Below, one piece after another: positions 21,801-35,600 of a stretch of DNA of 64,000 bases. Under the pieces are notes generated by a model. That model searched no databases and was not told the origin of the DNA. It saw nothing but the letters and a program-made list of their open reading frames with translations. This DNA comes from Morinoia aosen (taxonomy: Eukaryota > Arthropoda > Malacostraca > Amphipoda > Talitridae): NCBI GenBank assembly GCA_030386875.1, contig CM059567.1, forward strand, positions 51,692,020-51,756,019, given 5' to 3'. A program made the position numbers and the translations under genes. Positions within the stretch are counted from its first letter, which is position 1. Each line of letters opens with the position of its first letter.

Positions 21801-24365
21801 CAAAATCCTGGTCTTCAGAGGAGTCCGAGGCAGTCGAAGAGCACATCTGAAGGCCTGTCTCGCAGAACATCAAGCGTTCGATAAGTAGGTAAGCGACAGA
21901 AGAACGTTCTAAAAGTACATTAAACTGCAAGAACTCGGCCACTGCCGATAATCCCATGATTTAATTAAACCTATCTTGTGGTACATGTTATCACTCAGCA
22001 CTTACTGAACACGTCCTCGTATAAACTTTCATCAAAAATCAAGTAAATAATGAAAAATTTTCGGGTCAACGTACGAATTTAAGGGCAAATAAGTACACAA
22101 GCGAGGCGACAAAAACGTGCCGGTCGTTTTTCCTCATTACGGAACGCGCCCGAGGAAACACGTGCCGGACAAAGCGCACTTGACACGCGCAACAGCCCTG
22201 CGAGCGTGCTTCGTCACACGATACCCGACCTGAGGGGAGTGCTCGGTGCGGCGGTAAGATGCAAGCGCCAGTGAGGCAACGCATGACGTAACCTTTGTTT
22301 GTTAAGAGGCGTTGTATCAGCGCACAACGCGTGCGAAGTTGTGTAGCGCGAGTGTGTTAGGAGTTGGATCCTAATGCAGGTAAAAATTAAGAGTCAAATT
22401 AGGTGCGCAAATATTCTACGGGGTGCTTGAGCTTTCATTCTATTTACGTCGAATGTATGGTATAATATGAGGGAGTTTTGCGCAGAAAATGAAAGCGTCA
22501 TCGCGGGAAACAGCGATAGCATTTATTAACCATACATTACATGACATAATGATCAGTTTCCCGTTAATATAATTAACCTCCACTGTGGGGGTTAAAGAAG
22601 AAAAAAGTTGGTCTAATGTCAGGATGGAATCCAAAAACCTAGGAAGGATGAACTCAAGTATTTTTGAGAGTTAATTTTATCATATTTACGGTCTCCGTTC
22701 TTCTCCTTCCTTTCGTTCGAAATGCTTGAATGTCAAGAATACTGACCTGATGGAATGCTAACTGACCTGTTTCCTTGAACGCCCGTGCCGTCGGTCAAAA
22801 AGAGAAGGCACTGATACTTTACACCAAGTTACAAACGTTGGGAAAGGAAGAATTAAATAATAATTGAAGATGTTTGAGTACTACACGCTCCCAGGGGAAA
22901 TGTTAAAAACAAATAATTACAAATGTCCTTAAACAAGAGACATTGAATGACGTTACTGGACAGGCAGGTTTTATTCAACGGCGCCTTAAATATCAATGAA
23001 ATCTAACAAAAAGGAATATTTGCAAGCGTGAAAATTTATTCTAAATTTAAAACTAAAATTTGTTATTATTGTTTTGGTATTAGCTACACACGAAAGTTTC
23101 AAGTATTATATATACTTGACCAAGCCACATATTATCAATTCAAGTCATCAACACAAATCCATGGAAAGATGCACAACCCTTTTTCAGAGAAAGCATAATA
23201 CAACGTGAAAATTTTTAAAAACTATATGGATAAGTCAAAATGTTTATATTAAGAGACCGATTATCGTGTATGCCAAGAACGTGACAAGTTGTAACCACCC
23301 CCGAGATTAATCAACAAACTTTGGCCATAGGTTGGTAGCGTACCAGTGGCAGATATGTCAAGTTTTTCTCACTGAGGAAGAAGATAATCAAGACGAATTA
23401 GACTTGAAGGAAGATGATGTGTCTATTCAGCTGACAAAACAAGGTTAAACAGAATTAGCTGAGTCTGGCGACTCAAAAGGTCGCTAGGGAGTGGCCTTAC
23501 ACCACACATACCGCATGTAAATATTATTCTCGCTTCCAAGAAAACTCATCAGAAAGCATGGATCAATTACAGAACTGGTCATTAAAATAAAAGCCATTCT
23601 CATCAAATAAAAGGCCATCCTCATGAAAATAAAGGCCATTCTCCTGAAATTAATTCACTGAATGCCCGTGAGATTTTTGCTCTTTTCGTAGCAAGGTATT
23701 TTGACTCCTGAATGCTGGGTAGGACTTGCAAAGCAACGTTCGTCAGGAAATACATGGTACTATATCAGGACTCCTAATTTAATTCACAAATATCACCCAG
23801 GTCTACTGCTCCTCCAGCTAATTAGAATCACTGAGTAAGTGACAATTTCTTTTAATTAACAGAACGGAAATTGCGTTCGATGTGAAATAATAGTCTTTGC
23901 TCAAAACGTCAGCATCAGAGTACGCGTGATTTCAGACGAATTATTTCTTAGTCACAAAAGTTTGACTGAAACGAATACTTCAGTAGTTCCTATATACTTT
24001 TAACATACTGGAGTATTATAGTAATTTTTTATTCTTTTGGTGACGCTGATAATGAGAAATCTTTCCCGAACGTTTTCTTGATACATGCTGTTATTATTGC
24101 CGTTAAGCAGCACAAACTTACGAGTAGTTAAACCAAAACCTGGTTGATTGTTGAAATGCGAGCATCTAGCTCATTAACGTGAACAAAGTACTGAATATAG
24201 CGGTTAACATTGAAATTCTCATAGTAAACAGTGAGTTAGGTTAAAAACATTCATTAAAATATTTTACCTAGCATGCTGTGAAGAATTTCAAAGAAAACTA
24301 TCGACGGATTTAAAACAACCACTGAGATGATTTATTGTTGGGCTGAATTAACCCTAAGATTTTAA
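18843..24365. other. Intron 1, unassigned stretch
   Basis: No gene recognised. It contains a short fragment of the dispersed element (19835-19890: agataagttagttttaagcc), GC-richer patches near 19940-20180 and 22060-22360 without a convincing frame, and a 26-bp triplicate (23578-23650, aaaataaaagccattctcat type). Confidence 0.5.
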
Positions 24366-24740
24366 ATTAGACAAGTTAGTTAAAGCCTCCCTTACTACAG
24401 AAGGAAAGGAAAAAAAAGGAAAAAATGAGAAAGGCCCCATTCAGTGTGGAGTTTAGAGAACTGGAAATTAATACACAAGGTGCCATACCTTCCCTCAAAA
24501 GACCCCATACGCACAGACACAGAAAGTTGTAAAGTTCATGGTACACGCTAAAGGCTGATGAAAGCAGTAGGTGCCTACACATGGGACTGCAGTAAACCGA
24601 AAATTGACGGCCTGTAACATAACCAAAAACATATGTTTCAAAAAGAGGAATACCTACCAAACCTTCAGCTCGCAACCTCACATTTTTCGAGTGGACGTGC
24701 TTATTCCTATAGACTCAATAACTGTACCTCCCTGAAGGTA
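24366..24740 (+). repeat. Dispersed element, copy A of an adjacent pair
   Basis: Starts acaagttagttaaagcctcc and ends tcaataactgtacctccctg; contains atacacaaggtgccatacct at the hairpin position. It abuts the next copy directly. Confidence 0.87.
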
Positions 24741-25108
24741 CTAGATTAGATAAGACATTAGTTTAAGCCTCCTTAACACCAAAAAAAAACGTTCCGAAGA
24801 GAGGAAGATGGAAGGCACCATTTAGTATGGAGACGTGGGAACGCAGAATCTATGCAGAAAAGGCATAGGAACAGTAAGTTGAGAAAGAAGTTTATGAAAC
24901 AAGATAAAAGCTGAAGAAGAAAGTAGGGTACCGAAAAACAGGACAGCAGTCAACCCAAAAAAAGGTGGTCCTTTACAAAACCAAAAACCAATTTATTTCA
25001 ACAAAAAAGAATGCCCACTTAACTCTCAGCTCTGGCCCTCACACATTTTCCTCCTGGAAATGCTAATTCCCGTATATACAATAGTTTTATCCTCTTAAGG
25101 GTAGTAAA
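24741..25108 (+). repeat. Dispersed element, copy B of an adjacent pair
   Basis: Starts tagattagataagacattag, contains ggaaggcaccatttagtatg, ctatgcagaaaaggcatag and ggacagcag, and ends tatacaatagttttatcctc. It lies head-to-tail with copy A without a gap. Confidence 0.88.
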
Positions 25109-27576
25109 CCCTAAGATCTCATTATGTGTTTTTGATTCAGATTATGTGTTTGATTTGCTTTCGTGCCAGTAGGTATAAAAATCCAAAACAGCGACCTTTT
25201 CATGACTAAGTAAAAAATCAAAAAAATTATCGTTGTTGCGAAATCGAATCTCACAATTGAGTACGGTGTATGATTATAAGGTGGGTGCAGTCCGAGAATT
25301 GCGCGCGGTGGAACCTCGTTTGATTACCTTGCATTTATTTTTGATTGTAATTACAATAAAAAGTACGGAAAGCCAGCCCGTTACGTCAATGTAGGTCTCG
25401 TACCTAAATACAGTAATACAGTAGAAGCGAATCCCGGTCACGGTGAAACACTCGCAGATCATCTGCCTTGATTCCTACAGTGTCAAATATTCCATCCAAT
25501 AAGAACTATTTCTGTCTTTTCAAAAATTTTAAAGCTATTTTTTTATATTTTTTTGGAGCTATCTTGTAATGCTCACTGATAGCAAACGCCCATTAGAGTA
25601 AACAAATTTTGCCCCAATTTTCGGATCCAAGATAATACAGAGAGTAACAAGTTTTCTTCAAGACCTACAACCTGTGCGATTTGTTATCACAAAAACGATC
25701 TATCTTTGTATTTTTAGTTATTCCTGAGGGAATAGTTCTACCGAATTTTTCGTGTATAATTACCTCATAGCTGAGAGCATGTATTTTCTGTCAAAGTTCC
25801 AACCATTAATTTTCGTGCGCTCCGCGTGAGTGCAACTGACATTGTAAAGGTCAGGGAAAAACAATAATTGGAAAGGTATATTTTTCGCACATCGGACACT
25901 AATATCTGAGAAAAAATAGCGCTCAATTAACGTCAAAACTTCACTGATGTTGTTCAAGCGGGATGCTGTTGAGTTGGGGGTCAGTAGCTGCGTTACTGTG
26001 AAGGATGAACAGGATTTAGCCATAACGTCGAGTTTCTATTAGCTATGTCCCATTGGCGTGCAGGTCAACTCATGAAAAAAATTAATTTAAAAATTCCTAT
26101 ATGCACTAAAAGTGTCGGATTCCAATTCTGCCTCTAGTATAACGTCAAGAATAATTTTTCTAAAAAGGGATGATACTCTAGGCCGTATTGCCAACTCGTC
26201 GATATTTCCAAATACGGAGAGCTAACACAACATCAACTTTTCGCAGCCCCCAAAAAATAACAATTCCACTCGCAGGTCAAACGCAAACGTAACACATTCT
26301 CGCAAATTGACTTGTGTGTTCCTCAAAACAGACAAAACTTGAAAGCCTTTATTTTGCTCTCCCTCAAGCCTGAATAATTTCAAGGTTGACTCCAAACATC
26401 AGCCTCGAATGGGCCATAAAAGCCATAAACACGGGGCATCCGTGAAATTCTCCGGGGGTTTAAGGAGGAAAAAACAATAATGTCTATAAGATTACACTTT
26501 CACCATGTTCAATGGGCAGGAGAGGTGGCGCAGCAGCAAGGTCAGGCGATGCCTGAGATACAAGGAAACTGAAAGTTCAATGTAGTAAATCACTTGTAAA
26601 TTTCTTTGTTTTTCACTGGCGTGAAACCAAGAAAATTGTTCAGACCACTAAAGACGCGCCGACAATTGGCTCTGTCACGGGCTGTTCTGATGAGCACGAA
26701 ACCTCCGCTAGTGCGTGGGCTGATTTTGTATGGCATGGCGGCTTATGGCTCAATTTTTCTACTACTTCTGTATTTTCACTGGAGAGGAATAGGAGCGCCG
26801 TACTACTAATTGGCGTTACAGTTGAAACGCAATAGGCTTTCTAAATTAAAGAAAAAATTCTGATCTATTTACGCATATATCAAGATTTAAAAGTGCTAAC
26901 AGAATTTTAAATCAGAAAAAAGCTTCAAATCATTTACTGATTGTACTTGTACGCAGGAATTTCTAAGCCAACAGTACATGGTTAAGTATTTTCCCAAATC
27001 TTTAGCTTATGCATAAGCAAAACCAACCACAGCACACCCACTTCTTACAACATCATTTGGCAAGAATTTACAGACACATCACCACGAGACGAGCTCCAAA
27101 CAAAACGTTCGATCTTATGTTAATGAGGAAGACGCTCCAGCGGTCTCACGTCTCTACATCCTCGCTCACAGAAGGACACTTCACGTAATTTTTATGCTAC
27201 GTCTCAACAAGGGAGAGTTGGTAATAAAACCACCTGTTTACGTGGCCCTCTCGGTCATTAGTTGCACGCGGGTTGAACATTTTGGAAGTCCTTCATTGCA
27301 GTAACACCATCCAATGCTTCTAGGAACGAACACTGCAATTTCAAATGTTGTTTGTGGCACTCAAAAATTCTTCACCGGTAATTCGAACGAAGACTAAATA
27401 AGCACAATCAATTTAAGAACACTTTCTTTCACCCTGAATTTTTTTGAAATTTTCCTCCTTGAATGCAGGTTTCTTTGTCTTGCACTGCGGGTCAAACTCA
27501 AAATTGGCGCTCAACCCTCTTGTCGAAGAGGAAAGTTCTGACTGCTTTTTTCGACGCGCGTGAACTCGTTTATTTC
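25109..27576. other. Intron 1, unassigned stretch
   Basis: Only short fortuitous frames. One of 67 codons at 26606-26809 (+) has a hydrophobic segment (LYGMAAYGSIFLLLLYF) but no recognisable family or splice context. Confidence 0.45.
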
Positions 27577-27806
27577 TTAACACGTTAGTTGCGATGGGTT
27601 AAACTGAAGTTCAATATTAAAATTAAATTTAAAGTCAAAAGTGATAAGCCAGTTTGTAAATATCAAACATTCACTGGACCTGTTAAGTGCCATTAATTTA
27701 GAAAGGTTGTTAGAATTTTTCAAAATGACCCATCGATGGGTCGTTTCACAGCAGGAAAAACCTAACTACGACCCACCGGTGGGTCATACCGCAATGAATG
27801 TGTTAA
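27577..27806. mobile_element. piggyBac-like MITE, copy 2 (intact termini)
   Basis: It is flanked by TTAA on both sides (27577-27580 and 27803-27806), the target of the piggyBac superfamily. The inverted ends are cacgttagttgcgatggg and, on the other strand, cacattcattgcggtatg. Inside are two perfect palindromes, gacccatcgatgggtc and gacccaccggtgggtc. It has no coding capacity. Confidence 0.85.
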
Positions 27807-28319
27807 GAGAGGTACGCGTAACCACAAACATGACTAGTACACACTTATTACGTTACAGCTTACAATACCAATTATAAAAATAGCTTTATTTCTTCATAAC
27901 AACTGTATACAACGCGATCAGTTTGAGATGCGACAGCAAAAAAAAGCCCGACTAAATCGTTCTCATTTTCATCAAGAAAGAAACACAACTCACGTTTGGT
28001 TTCTCGGACAGAAAGGAGACGGAAGTGTAGCATGCAGCATCAGTAGCCTTCGTATGTACAGCACAGCACCCAGCAGCCCCAGCTTCAAGTGACCACCGCC
28101 GCCGCAGAACAATGCCAGGAAATACTCGTATCGCAGAGAAGGCAGTGTGTCCTGGGCAACCTAACAGGGCGTGACGCTGCCCTTAGCGTTCCGGGCAGAA
28201 TTTTATAACTCACGTGGTTTTAGAGGTACAGCAGGCAGCGAAAATTCTTCTTTTGACTTGGTTTCGCTAAGTGAGGCTTTTTTCGAGTCAAAGTGCTATT
28301 TTTTGTGGAATGTCTGTCA
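27807..28319. other. Intron 1, unassigned stretch
   Basis: Includes a GC-richer patch near 28010-28190 without an open frame that makes sense. Confidence 0.45.
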
Positions 28320-29682
28320 TTAGGATTGAAAATCGATTAAAACTGTTCACCCTTCAAAAGCTTGCGTATCTGGGGGCCTATGAATATCCCCTGTTTTGAT
28401 CCTTACCGTACTTCGGCTTGGAAATTTTTGGCAGAAGAATTCAAATGCAAGGGCATTTTTGTTAAAGGCCTTCGCAAATTGCTTCATAAGTCCGCCTTAT
28501 GAGCAACGGTTGCAGAACAATACTGTTAGGGCTCATTAGAGGTTCATATAAAACATTTTTAGTGCCATGCATGTAAGCTGCTCGTACAGGCTATCCTTCT
28601 GTTTGTAATGGGCATGCCTCGCGCGGCTGTCCCACCCTCATATACAGTACATCTAACAACAGCACTTTGTGTACCCACCTTGTAGACCCAGCATAATAAA
28701 CATTAATTTGAAATCACCACATACCCTTTGTGTTGATTGTAGTTTATACGATCCAGAAGGCGTTGACACATTGGATAACTTTCTTTACCTAGGGCTGTAT
28801 AAAAAAAGGGATTCATGATGATATTTCAGTGCTGTTATGCAATAGCACAGCCATTAGTCTTGTTTTCGGAGCGTCTATAAACAATCTCCAATCGTCAGCT
28901 ATGTACAGAATTTCGAGTTTCAGCATAAAACCTTCAACATCATTGCAGACTAATAAGTCATCGTCACAGAGGAAAATATGTAAAAATATCTTTTTGACGA
29001 TCCCAACGAGTAAATATTTCAACTTTATCCTCCATGAGTTTCCAGTGCTGCAATCTGAGTGCAAAGAGTTCAGCTTTATTCTTTGGGCGTTCTAAAACCT
29101 TAAGCAGGTCATGAAGTTCACCTTGTGTGAGTCTGTATACGTTACAGGAGGTACTTGTCGGTTCAAATGAGGTATCAGCATTACTGGTGCTTTGAACACT
29201 TTCTAGCACAGCAAGTTCAGTTCCATAATCTTTCACATCACTCTGTCAGAACGTTAGCGATGGGATCGGGGACTCGCTATCCTTCTCTATCCTTCACTGG
29301 CCGAATGACAGGTGGTGTCACTGGGTATTCAATATTCCTCTTCTTCTGCGTATTAATTACTTTCTTCAAGCACGGTGTCACGCAGAAATAGAAATCGGTG
29401 TTATGGTTTGCTGGTTTACGCCAAATGGCGAGCTCATCAAAACGCATTGAAATTTTGTTCCATGCATCCAAACATTTAGGGTTAATTAACTCTTCGAACA
29501 GCAAACGTAGGAAGCCCAATTTTTCTCCTGGTCTCCGACACAACACTCAAAGAATATGTAGTACATATGCTTTCCACTGCGGCAGTCAATGATCGTTTTC
29601 TGGAACCACAAATTCCGTCAGCGCAGGCGTAGCAAAAGTTGTCCGGTGAATCGACACAGGAGCAGGCCCTGCTGCTGCGCAT
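28320..29682 (-). pseudogene. Decayed copy of a multicopy arthropod protein family, probably transposon-derived
   Basis: Shifting frames on the minus strand gives an ordered series of blocks. The start MRSSRACSCVDSPDNFCYAC is followed by VGDQEKNWAS (frame change), IWRKPANHNTDFYFCVTP, YPVTPPVIRPV, LTQGELHDLLKVLERPKNKA, LLVCNDVEGFMLKL, DDWRLFIDAPKTRLMAVLLH, then GKESYPMCQRLLDRINYNQH, CGDFKLMFIMLGLQGGYTK, GWDSRARHAHY, NVLYEPLMSPN, GLMKQFAKAFNKNALAFEFF and GIFIGPQIRKLLKGEQF. I recognise these as a family found in many copies in ticks, crustaceans and insects, usually labelled uncharacterised. At least six frame changes plus in-frame stops show it is dead. It lies within intron 1, in the same direction as the host gene. 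The family's C-terminal end was not found below about 28320. Confidence 0.82.
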
Positions 29683-32600
29683 TCAATGGACCACAAAACT
29701 TATACGCGATGTGTCAAGTCACTCATGCTGTAAGTCACTGTTAAACAAAGCAGTCAATAAAATTACGAAACACAAGGCAAGATAAGGTTATTCATTCTCT
29801 AGCACGTACAAGACTGAGGTCGTTGGCGCCGGTAACCGCTTTTTACCGCAAAATTAGGTGATTTATGAGACGAACGGCGGCAGAAATGAATGGCAACGAG
29901 TTTAATTTTTCTTTTCCCTTATTTTTATCGTCTGTCAAGTATACCTGATCTTTCGTAATTATAACGTCCCATAGCGTTCTGTGTAAGTGAAATTATTCAA
30001 AAGGCTGACTGAAGCAGGAGATAATTTAATGGTTGTTATCGTGTTCAGATACTCAAGATTTATAAACTTATTTATTAATTACTTAGCCAGAACTCCTAAA
30101 ATATTTTGCTCCGCGTCTTGCCGACTTACAGGGAGGTAAAAAGGCTTGCTGACTCAGACGTAGGTAACAAATCAGGTGCTGTGGTCTCGAAGGAAGGACA
30201 CCGAGGGTAACCTTCACTATGAAAAATTTTCATCTTTCCCTTACCTCATTAGGGCTTTAGAACAAAGCTATCTTCAAGCCGAATATAAAGTTTTTTTCAG
30301 CCACCTACTTTAGTAAAAGCACATTAGAAACGGTTAAAATAAACAGACGTTGCAGAGAAAGTTTGTCACAGTCTTGAGTGCAAACCAAGGCGACTTCCCT
30401 CAGTCTACGCTGCAAACCAAGGCAGACGTCCTCACACACTATCAAACATTGCATGAAAGGCAAATACCCTTACACTTTATCCAACACTGAGCGAAAAACA
30501 CACGGTGGAAGCCAAGTACAGAAAAAGCCCACAATCAGTTTTTGCAAGGGGCCAAAGCTGGTGGTGGTGGCGAGCTCATTGGCATGCGAGGCTGGATTCC
30601 AGGCGAAGAAAGAGCTAATTGCTCGCGGTCACGACACGCATGCACGCTGCTGTCGTACTGGTGGCATTTGCGCCTCACCGCCGTCACGTACGTTACTGCA
30701 AGCGTAGCGCGTGGTGGAGCGCAAGGAAACCTTCACAAACGGGAAGGCCAAGTGGCAGAGCTTGGTAAAAGTTAGGCTCATTTGAGTTCATCACCAACTT
30801 GACATGAATAGGGCTGACCTCCTGGAAATGCTAATGCGGGGAAAATGCAGAGAGAAGGAACGCAGAAATCTACACGTATGTCCCTTGTACACGATATTCA
30901 CAGAGCTGAGCAAATAAGTCATTGTAGTCCAACTTGGCTATAAATAGGACTGTTCTTATGAAAAGGGGGCTAGTACCAAAAAAGCAGCAATCTAGGATTT
31001 GAGAGTGTACAGATGTTTTTAATAAAGTGTCTTGACATGACCAACAAAAAATTAAGATAATAAACATTCTTACCTTGATTGGTTTTTACAAACACATTTC
31101 ATTCATTTTAAGCTCAGTTATGGTGAACTTTTTCCAGTGAATGACATAACATACAATCAAAATATCTACGCTACACCATCGTTTTTCTGCTTTTAATTTG
31201 AAGTTAACTTTGGGTAGGTTAGTTAACTTCGCAAATAGGTTGAGGAAAAAATCTTAGGTATCCATATAAGATGAATCAGTCATACTTACGAGCTTAACTT
31301 GACGCTTGGTACAAAGGAAACATGCAATTGTTCATGGTTGCTTGGACACAGAGTAATGCAAAATAATTCACTGTGAAAAACTTAAATGTGAATTCTGAAT
31401 TATCACTTATGCAAATTGGATTGAATTACACTAAGAAATAAGAGTTTTTTTCATAAGGGGTAGACATAAATAACTTTTACTGCAATAGTTGGAATCGTCT
31501 ACAGGTTTGGTAATGCAACTACAGAAACCCTAACATGAATACGACGAGTTCGCTTTCAATGGGCTAGAGACTATGAGTTTCAAAAACGTACTTCAGGGCG
31601 AGTGGCTACATAAAGGCTTCAATGAAAGAAAACAAATAAAAACCCTGAGACTCGTTGTCAGATGGCGTTGAACTCTACAGAAAACTTCAGGGCTTGGGCT
31701 CTCTTTCATTCTTGTGAAAAAATCTTAGACGAAGAATGCCTAATTTTTTCGGAGGACTTCATTCTGAATGGCGACCATTCTCGTCAAACGAAACGTTGCT
31801 CGAAACAGACGCACGAATCTACCGCCACGACGAGAAGAAGTGTAAGCGCAATGCAGGAAATGCACACCTAATCGCGTTTACTCATCGGCAAATGTGTTTC
31901 GAATCATTTGCTCAACAAACAGACAGGGACAAGTCTCCGGAGCACCTAAAGTTGAGGTCCGTCAATCTCCACCGACGGTCGGGGACGCGCGTAGCAGTTG
32001 CATCTACCACAGCAACACCGTCTGTCATTCTAGTCGATGGTTACCGAAACTATTCTTCATTGCATATTATGAGTAAATTTAACTGCCAATGGAATATAAG
32101 TAGTGAAAATTAAATTATAGAAGATGCTGCTGCTCGAAGCGGATATTATTTATTTTTTGAGATTGATGTGATGCATGATTCGCCTTAGTGTATTTATTAA
32201 TGAATTGTCCGCCAGCGTTTTTTGGCCGATGACGTGTTTTTAATATCTAATTTATTTTATGAAACTATTTAGTAACGTTTATGAAAATCTTCGGAAGTGA
32301 TCTGGGCCAGGAAAAATGTGAAAAAATAAGTACTATAACACTCACGATTAAGAGAGTTTTTATGGAACAATTTCTACGATGGAAGGCGCAGAATAGACTA
32401 GCTGCAGGAAGGGTGTTTGTTCAGGTATTTTTCGGTTACAACTCGCTTATTATTTTTCTGGTATTGCAACTCTGATTTTTATGAACAGCCTATCAGTAGA
32501 CATTCTAACTCGTTATAAACATGGACAGAGCCAAGACAGAATGGATGTCGCAACCCGAGATCAAAAACCCGTCATGCACGTAAGTGAAATCGCCCAATAA

Positions 32601-35600
32601 CATGCGCTTTTCGTGTCGAAACAGTGCCGCAGAAGTTGGAACGTGGGGTCACACTATCAAAAGTAATCCAAATATTTCAAACCCCACGAGGGTGCGTACA
32701 AATATGCTATTGGATGTGATTAAGCACAGAAGTAAATGAAATTGAAGTTCAATACCACGTAACTACAGAAATGCAATCAAATACTTTGTGGTGATTTTAC
32801 GACTTCGCATGCATGCACTTCGGCACGAATACCATGCAATCAAAAGGTTCGTTAGTCCTTTCTTTGAAGACACTGCGATTCATAACCCAGTGTAGCAGGC
32901 GTTATTTTCAGGCACTTTCTGCCGACAACGCTCACTGCTTTGCATTTCAAAGAGCTGAGAAGACGATAAAGTTCAAATCGTTAAAACTGAAGTGTTCTAA
33001 GCAGGACCTGCAGCAAGTATACTAGCTGGTGTATTTGCCTGTAGACAATTTTTCTTTCTCACACTAAGTACTGAAGTTGCGAGCAGCAATTTAGTCGTCG
33101 GAAATTTGGAAATTAAGGAGAGCTTCTACCTGAAAGTTGAAGCAGGTTTGGAGTTACCCATTATTTATAGCCAACTCTCCACTGCAGTCACTCAACCATG
33201 CCAGTTTACGCTCCCCAATGCAGTCACCCGCTTCAGTCTCCCAATGCATCAAGTGGGACAGCCTGGTTGGTCTTGTATCTGAAGGTTTGATTACGCTTGA
33301 AAGACTTCATTGCGCAGATGAGATTCATGTTCTTCGAAAAAAATTCTCGAGGGATGCTACCGTCGTGCTTTTTCTGCACATTTGTGTCCATTGATGCGTT
33401 GAGTGAGGCAGAGCGATGCGGTCCAAAAAACAAGGACCCCCTCTGGAGCCAAGGCATAGCAAGGTGATCTAATTGAATGCTAGTGACAAATAACTACCCG
33501 GAGAACTGAGCTAAAATATAAACCAGCTAAGCGCGAGCATCTCACTGTAATATTTCATTACTTAACCAAAAATAAACTAGCGATAGGGAAATCAAAAACG
33601 TCAGCCAGAAATGATGTCACTGAAATTTTGGACTGAAATATTTAAAATTTACATAAGTTTAAAATTCCCCCAACACAAATGAACTGGAAAAAACGACTTA
33701 AAACCTATGCCAAACTAGTATTCAGGGTAATGCTACAGAATAAGCAATTACTTGAGACATGATAGTCCGGGAAAACCAGTTGCAAAGAAGTTTTCAACTG
33801 GAAACGAATAAAATACTGTCTTGTAATAAATGCGGAAATAATTTTGAGCAAATATTTGTTTTTCATACATCGCGCAAAGAATAGTTTCGCCCTCATATCG
33901 GCAGACATCGTTTGTAGAATAGTTGCTTACTACCTTCTTCAGTAGATAAAAATTACTAGAAAAAGATGGCAGCTGCAAAAGAAAACTGAATGCAACAGAC
34001 ATGCAAGAACATGGAACGCAACAGGCAAACCAGGCCCAATGCTAGACCCAATAACACAATCTTTTAAGCCTTCATTACATTGGAACAGCAGCGCAATTCA
34101 CTACACATGGATCTATTGACATTAAACAACGTTAGAATACTGGCCTGCTCCAGCTGGCAGATCAATTTATAAAGTTACCGACTAAAAAGAAGTGCCCACA
34201 TGATTATATTTGCTTATAAGGTAGCAAAAAAAAGTTAATGCGCTCATCGTCCTGCAACTGAAAATGTTAACTAATTCTTGTTTTGAGAAGTCACCTATGA
34301 CCATGGTTTTCAAAGAAAGAATCTGTAGCAGCGTGGGTCTGCTTCATTCGCTCTGAGTTTTGCACGTCCCCAGCAGAGTAAGTGGACTAGTAACACTGGA
34401 GAAAATTGATGATCAGTGAGATTGAAGCAAGATGTTCTTAGATATCTTTGTGTATTAGGAAAGAATATGACTTAGTGAGAGCTTGGATTGATCACAATTT
34501 GAAAAAAAGGGAAATAGCCAATAAGAATGTAGGCTTCTTGACGCTCGATGACGAAGGGGGATCAATTCTTGTACACCCAATTAGGGCAAGCAAATATGGG
34601 AATATTGAGAATAAAAAAAATTAAAGATAAACCAACGTACAATAGCTAAAATTAGATAATTGAAAAAAAATTACATAACAAAATGGAAGAAGACTGAAGG
34701 AAATCAAACTTCTTCTCTTGTGGCAGGATTTTACATATAGAATGCAAAACAGCAATGAACATCGTGAGTAATTGACGTCTGTTTGTCCAATTCTTGGCAT
34801 TCCAATGACCCCACGGAACGCAGCTGCTGCCACACATGGCAAAGTTGTAGGGCTTGAGATTTATTCTTCCTGATGTTCATATTTACTTGACTCTCACGTA
34901 CGACTATACTGTGGACACGTGTACTATAAAATATTGGTCATATTTTGTAATCTTTCGTAACATGGGTACTACATTTGGACATTTTCCTTTATATTTTGGA
35001 TAATTGTTAGCAATTTTATTTAAAGGAAAGTCTCGCAAGTTTTGGTTATACCTTGTAATCTTTCGTAACATGGGTACTACATTTGGACATTTTCCTCTAT
35101 ATTTTGGATAATTGTGAGCAATTTTATTTGAAGAAGTGATACAGCATCACGGGTTTTTCTTAGTTTTCTTACTACACTATTCATGGTATCTGCATTGTGT
35201 CATCCAGGGTGATTGGCGTGTATCTGTTCGAGGGAAAGCATTCAAAAAGTATTCAAAAACAACTTTTACTAGGCAATTTTAAGTTAATTTGCGATTCAAA
35301 CGTTGTTCTTACATTTTTAGCTCACGCTCAATTCAACAGGAGATTTAATTTGTTTTATTATCATTTTGAGAGATTCAACCCCTTCGAGATTTAACATTTA
35401 GCGTTAAAATTCCAGTATTCCAATTCGTGAAGGTTTAAATTAAAATATTTTGATTTTCAGAGATTTAAGCATCAATATTTCGATTTAAGGTCTCTACAAA
35501 ATTTAGTTTTGGTCGTTGAATTTTCTGTAAGAAGCTTTATATAAAATCATTCCGTACTTTTTGCATTTTAATACTTTCCCGCATTTCCTTCACATTTTTT

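Noticed and set aside
23355-23450. Acidic frame LTEEEDNQDELDLKEDDVSI reminiscent of a piggyBac transposase N-terminus
   Set aside because: Only about 30 codons, without any following transposase block.
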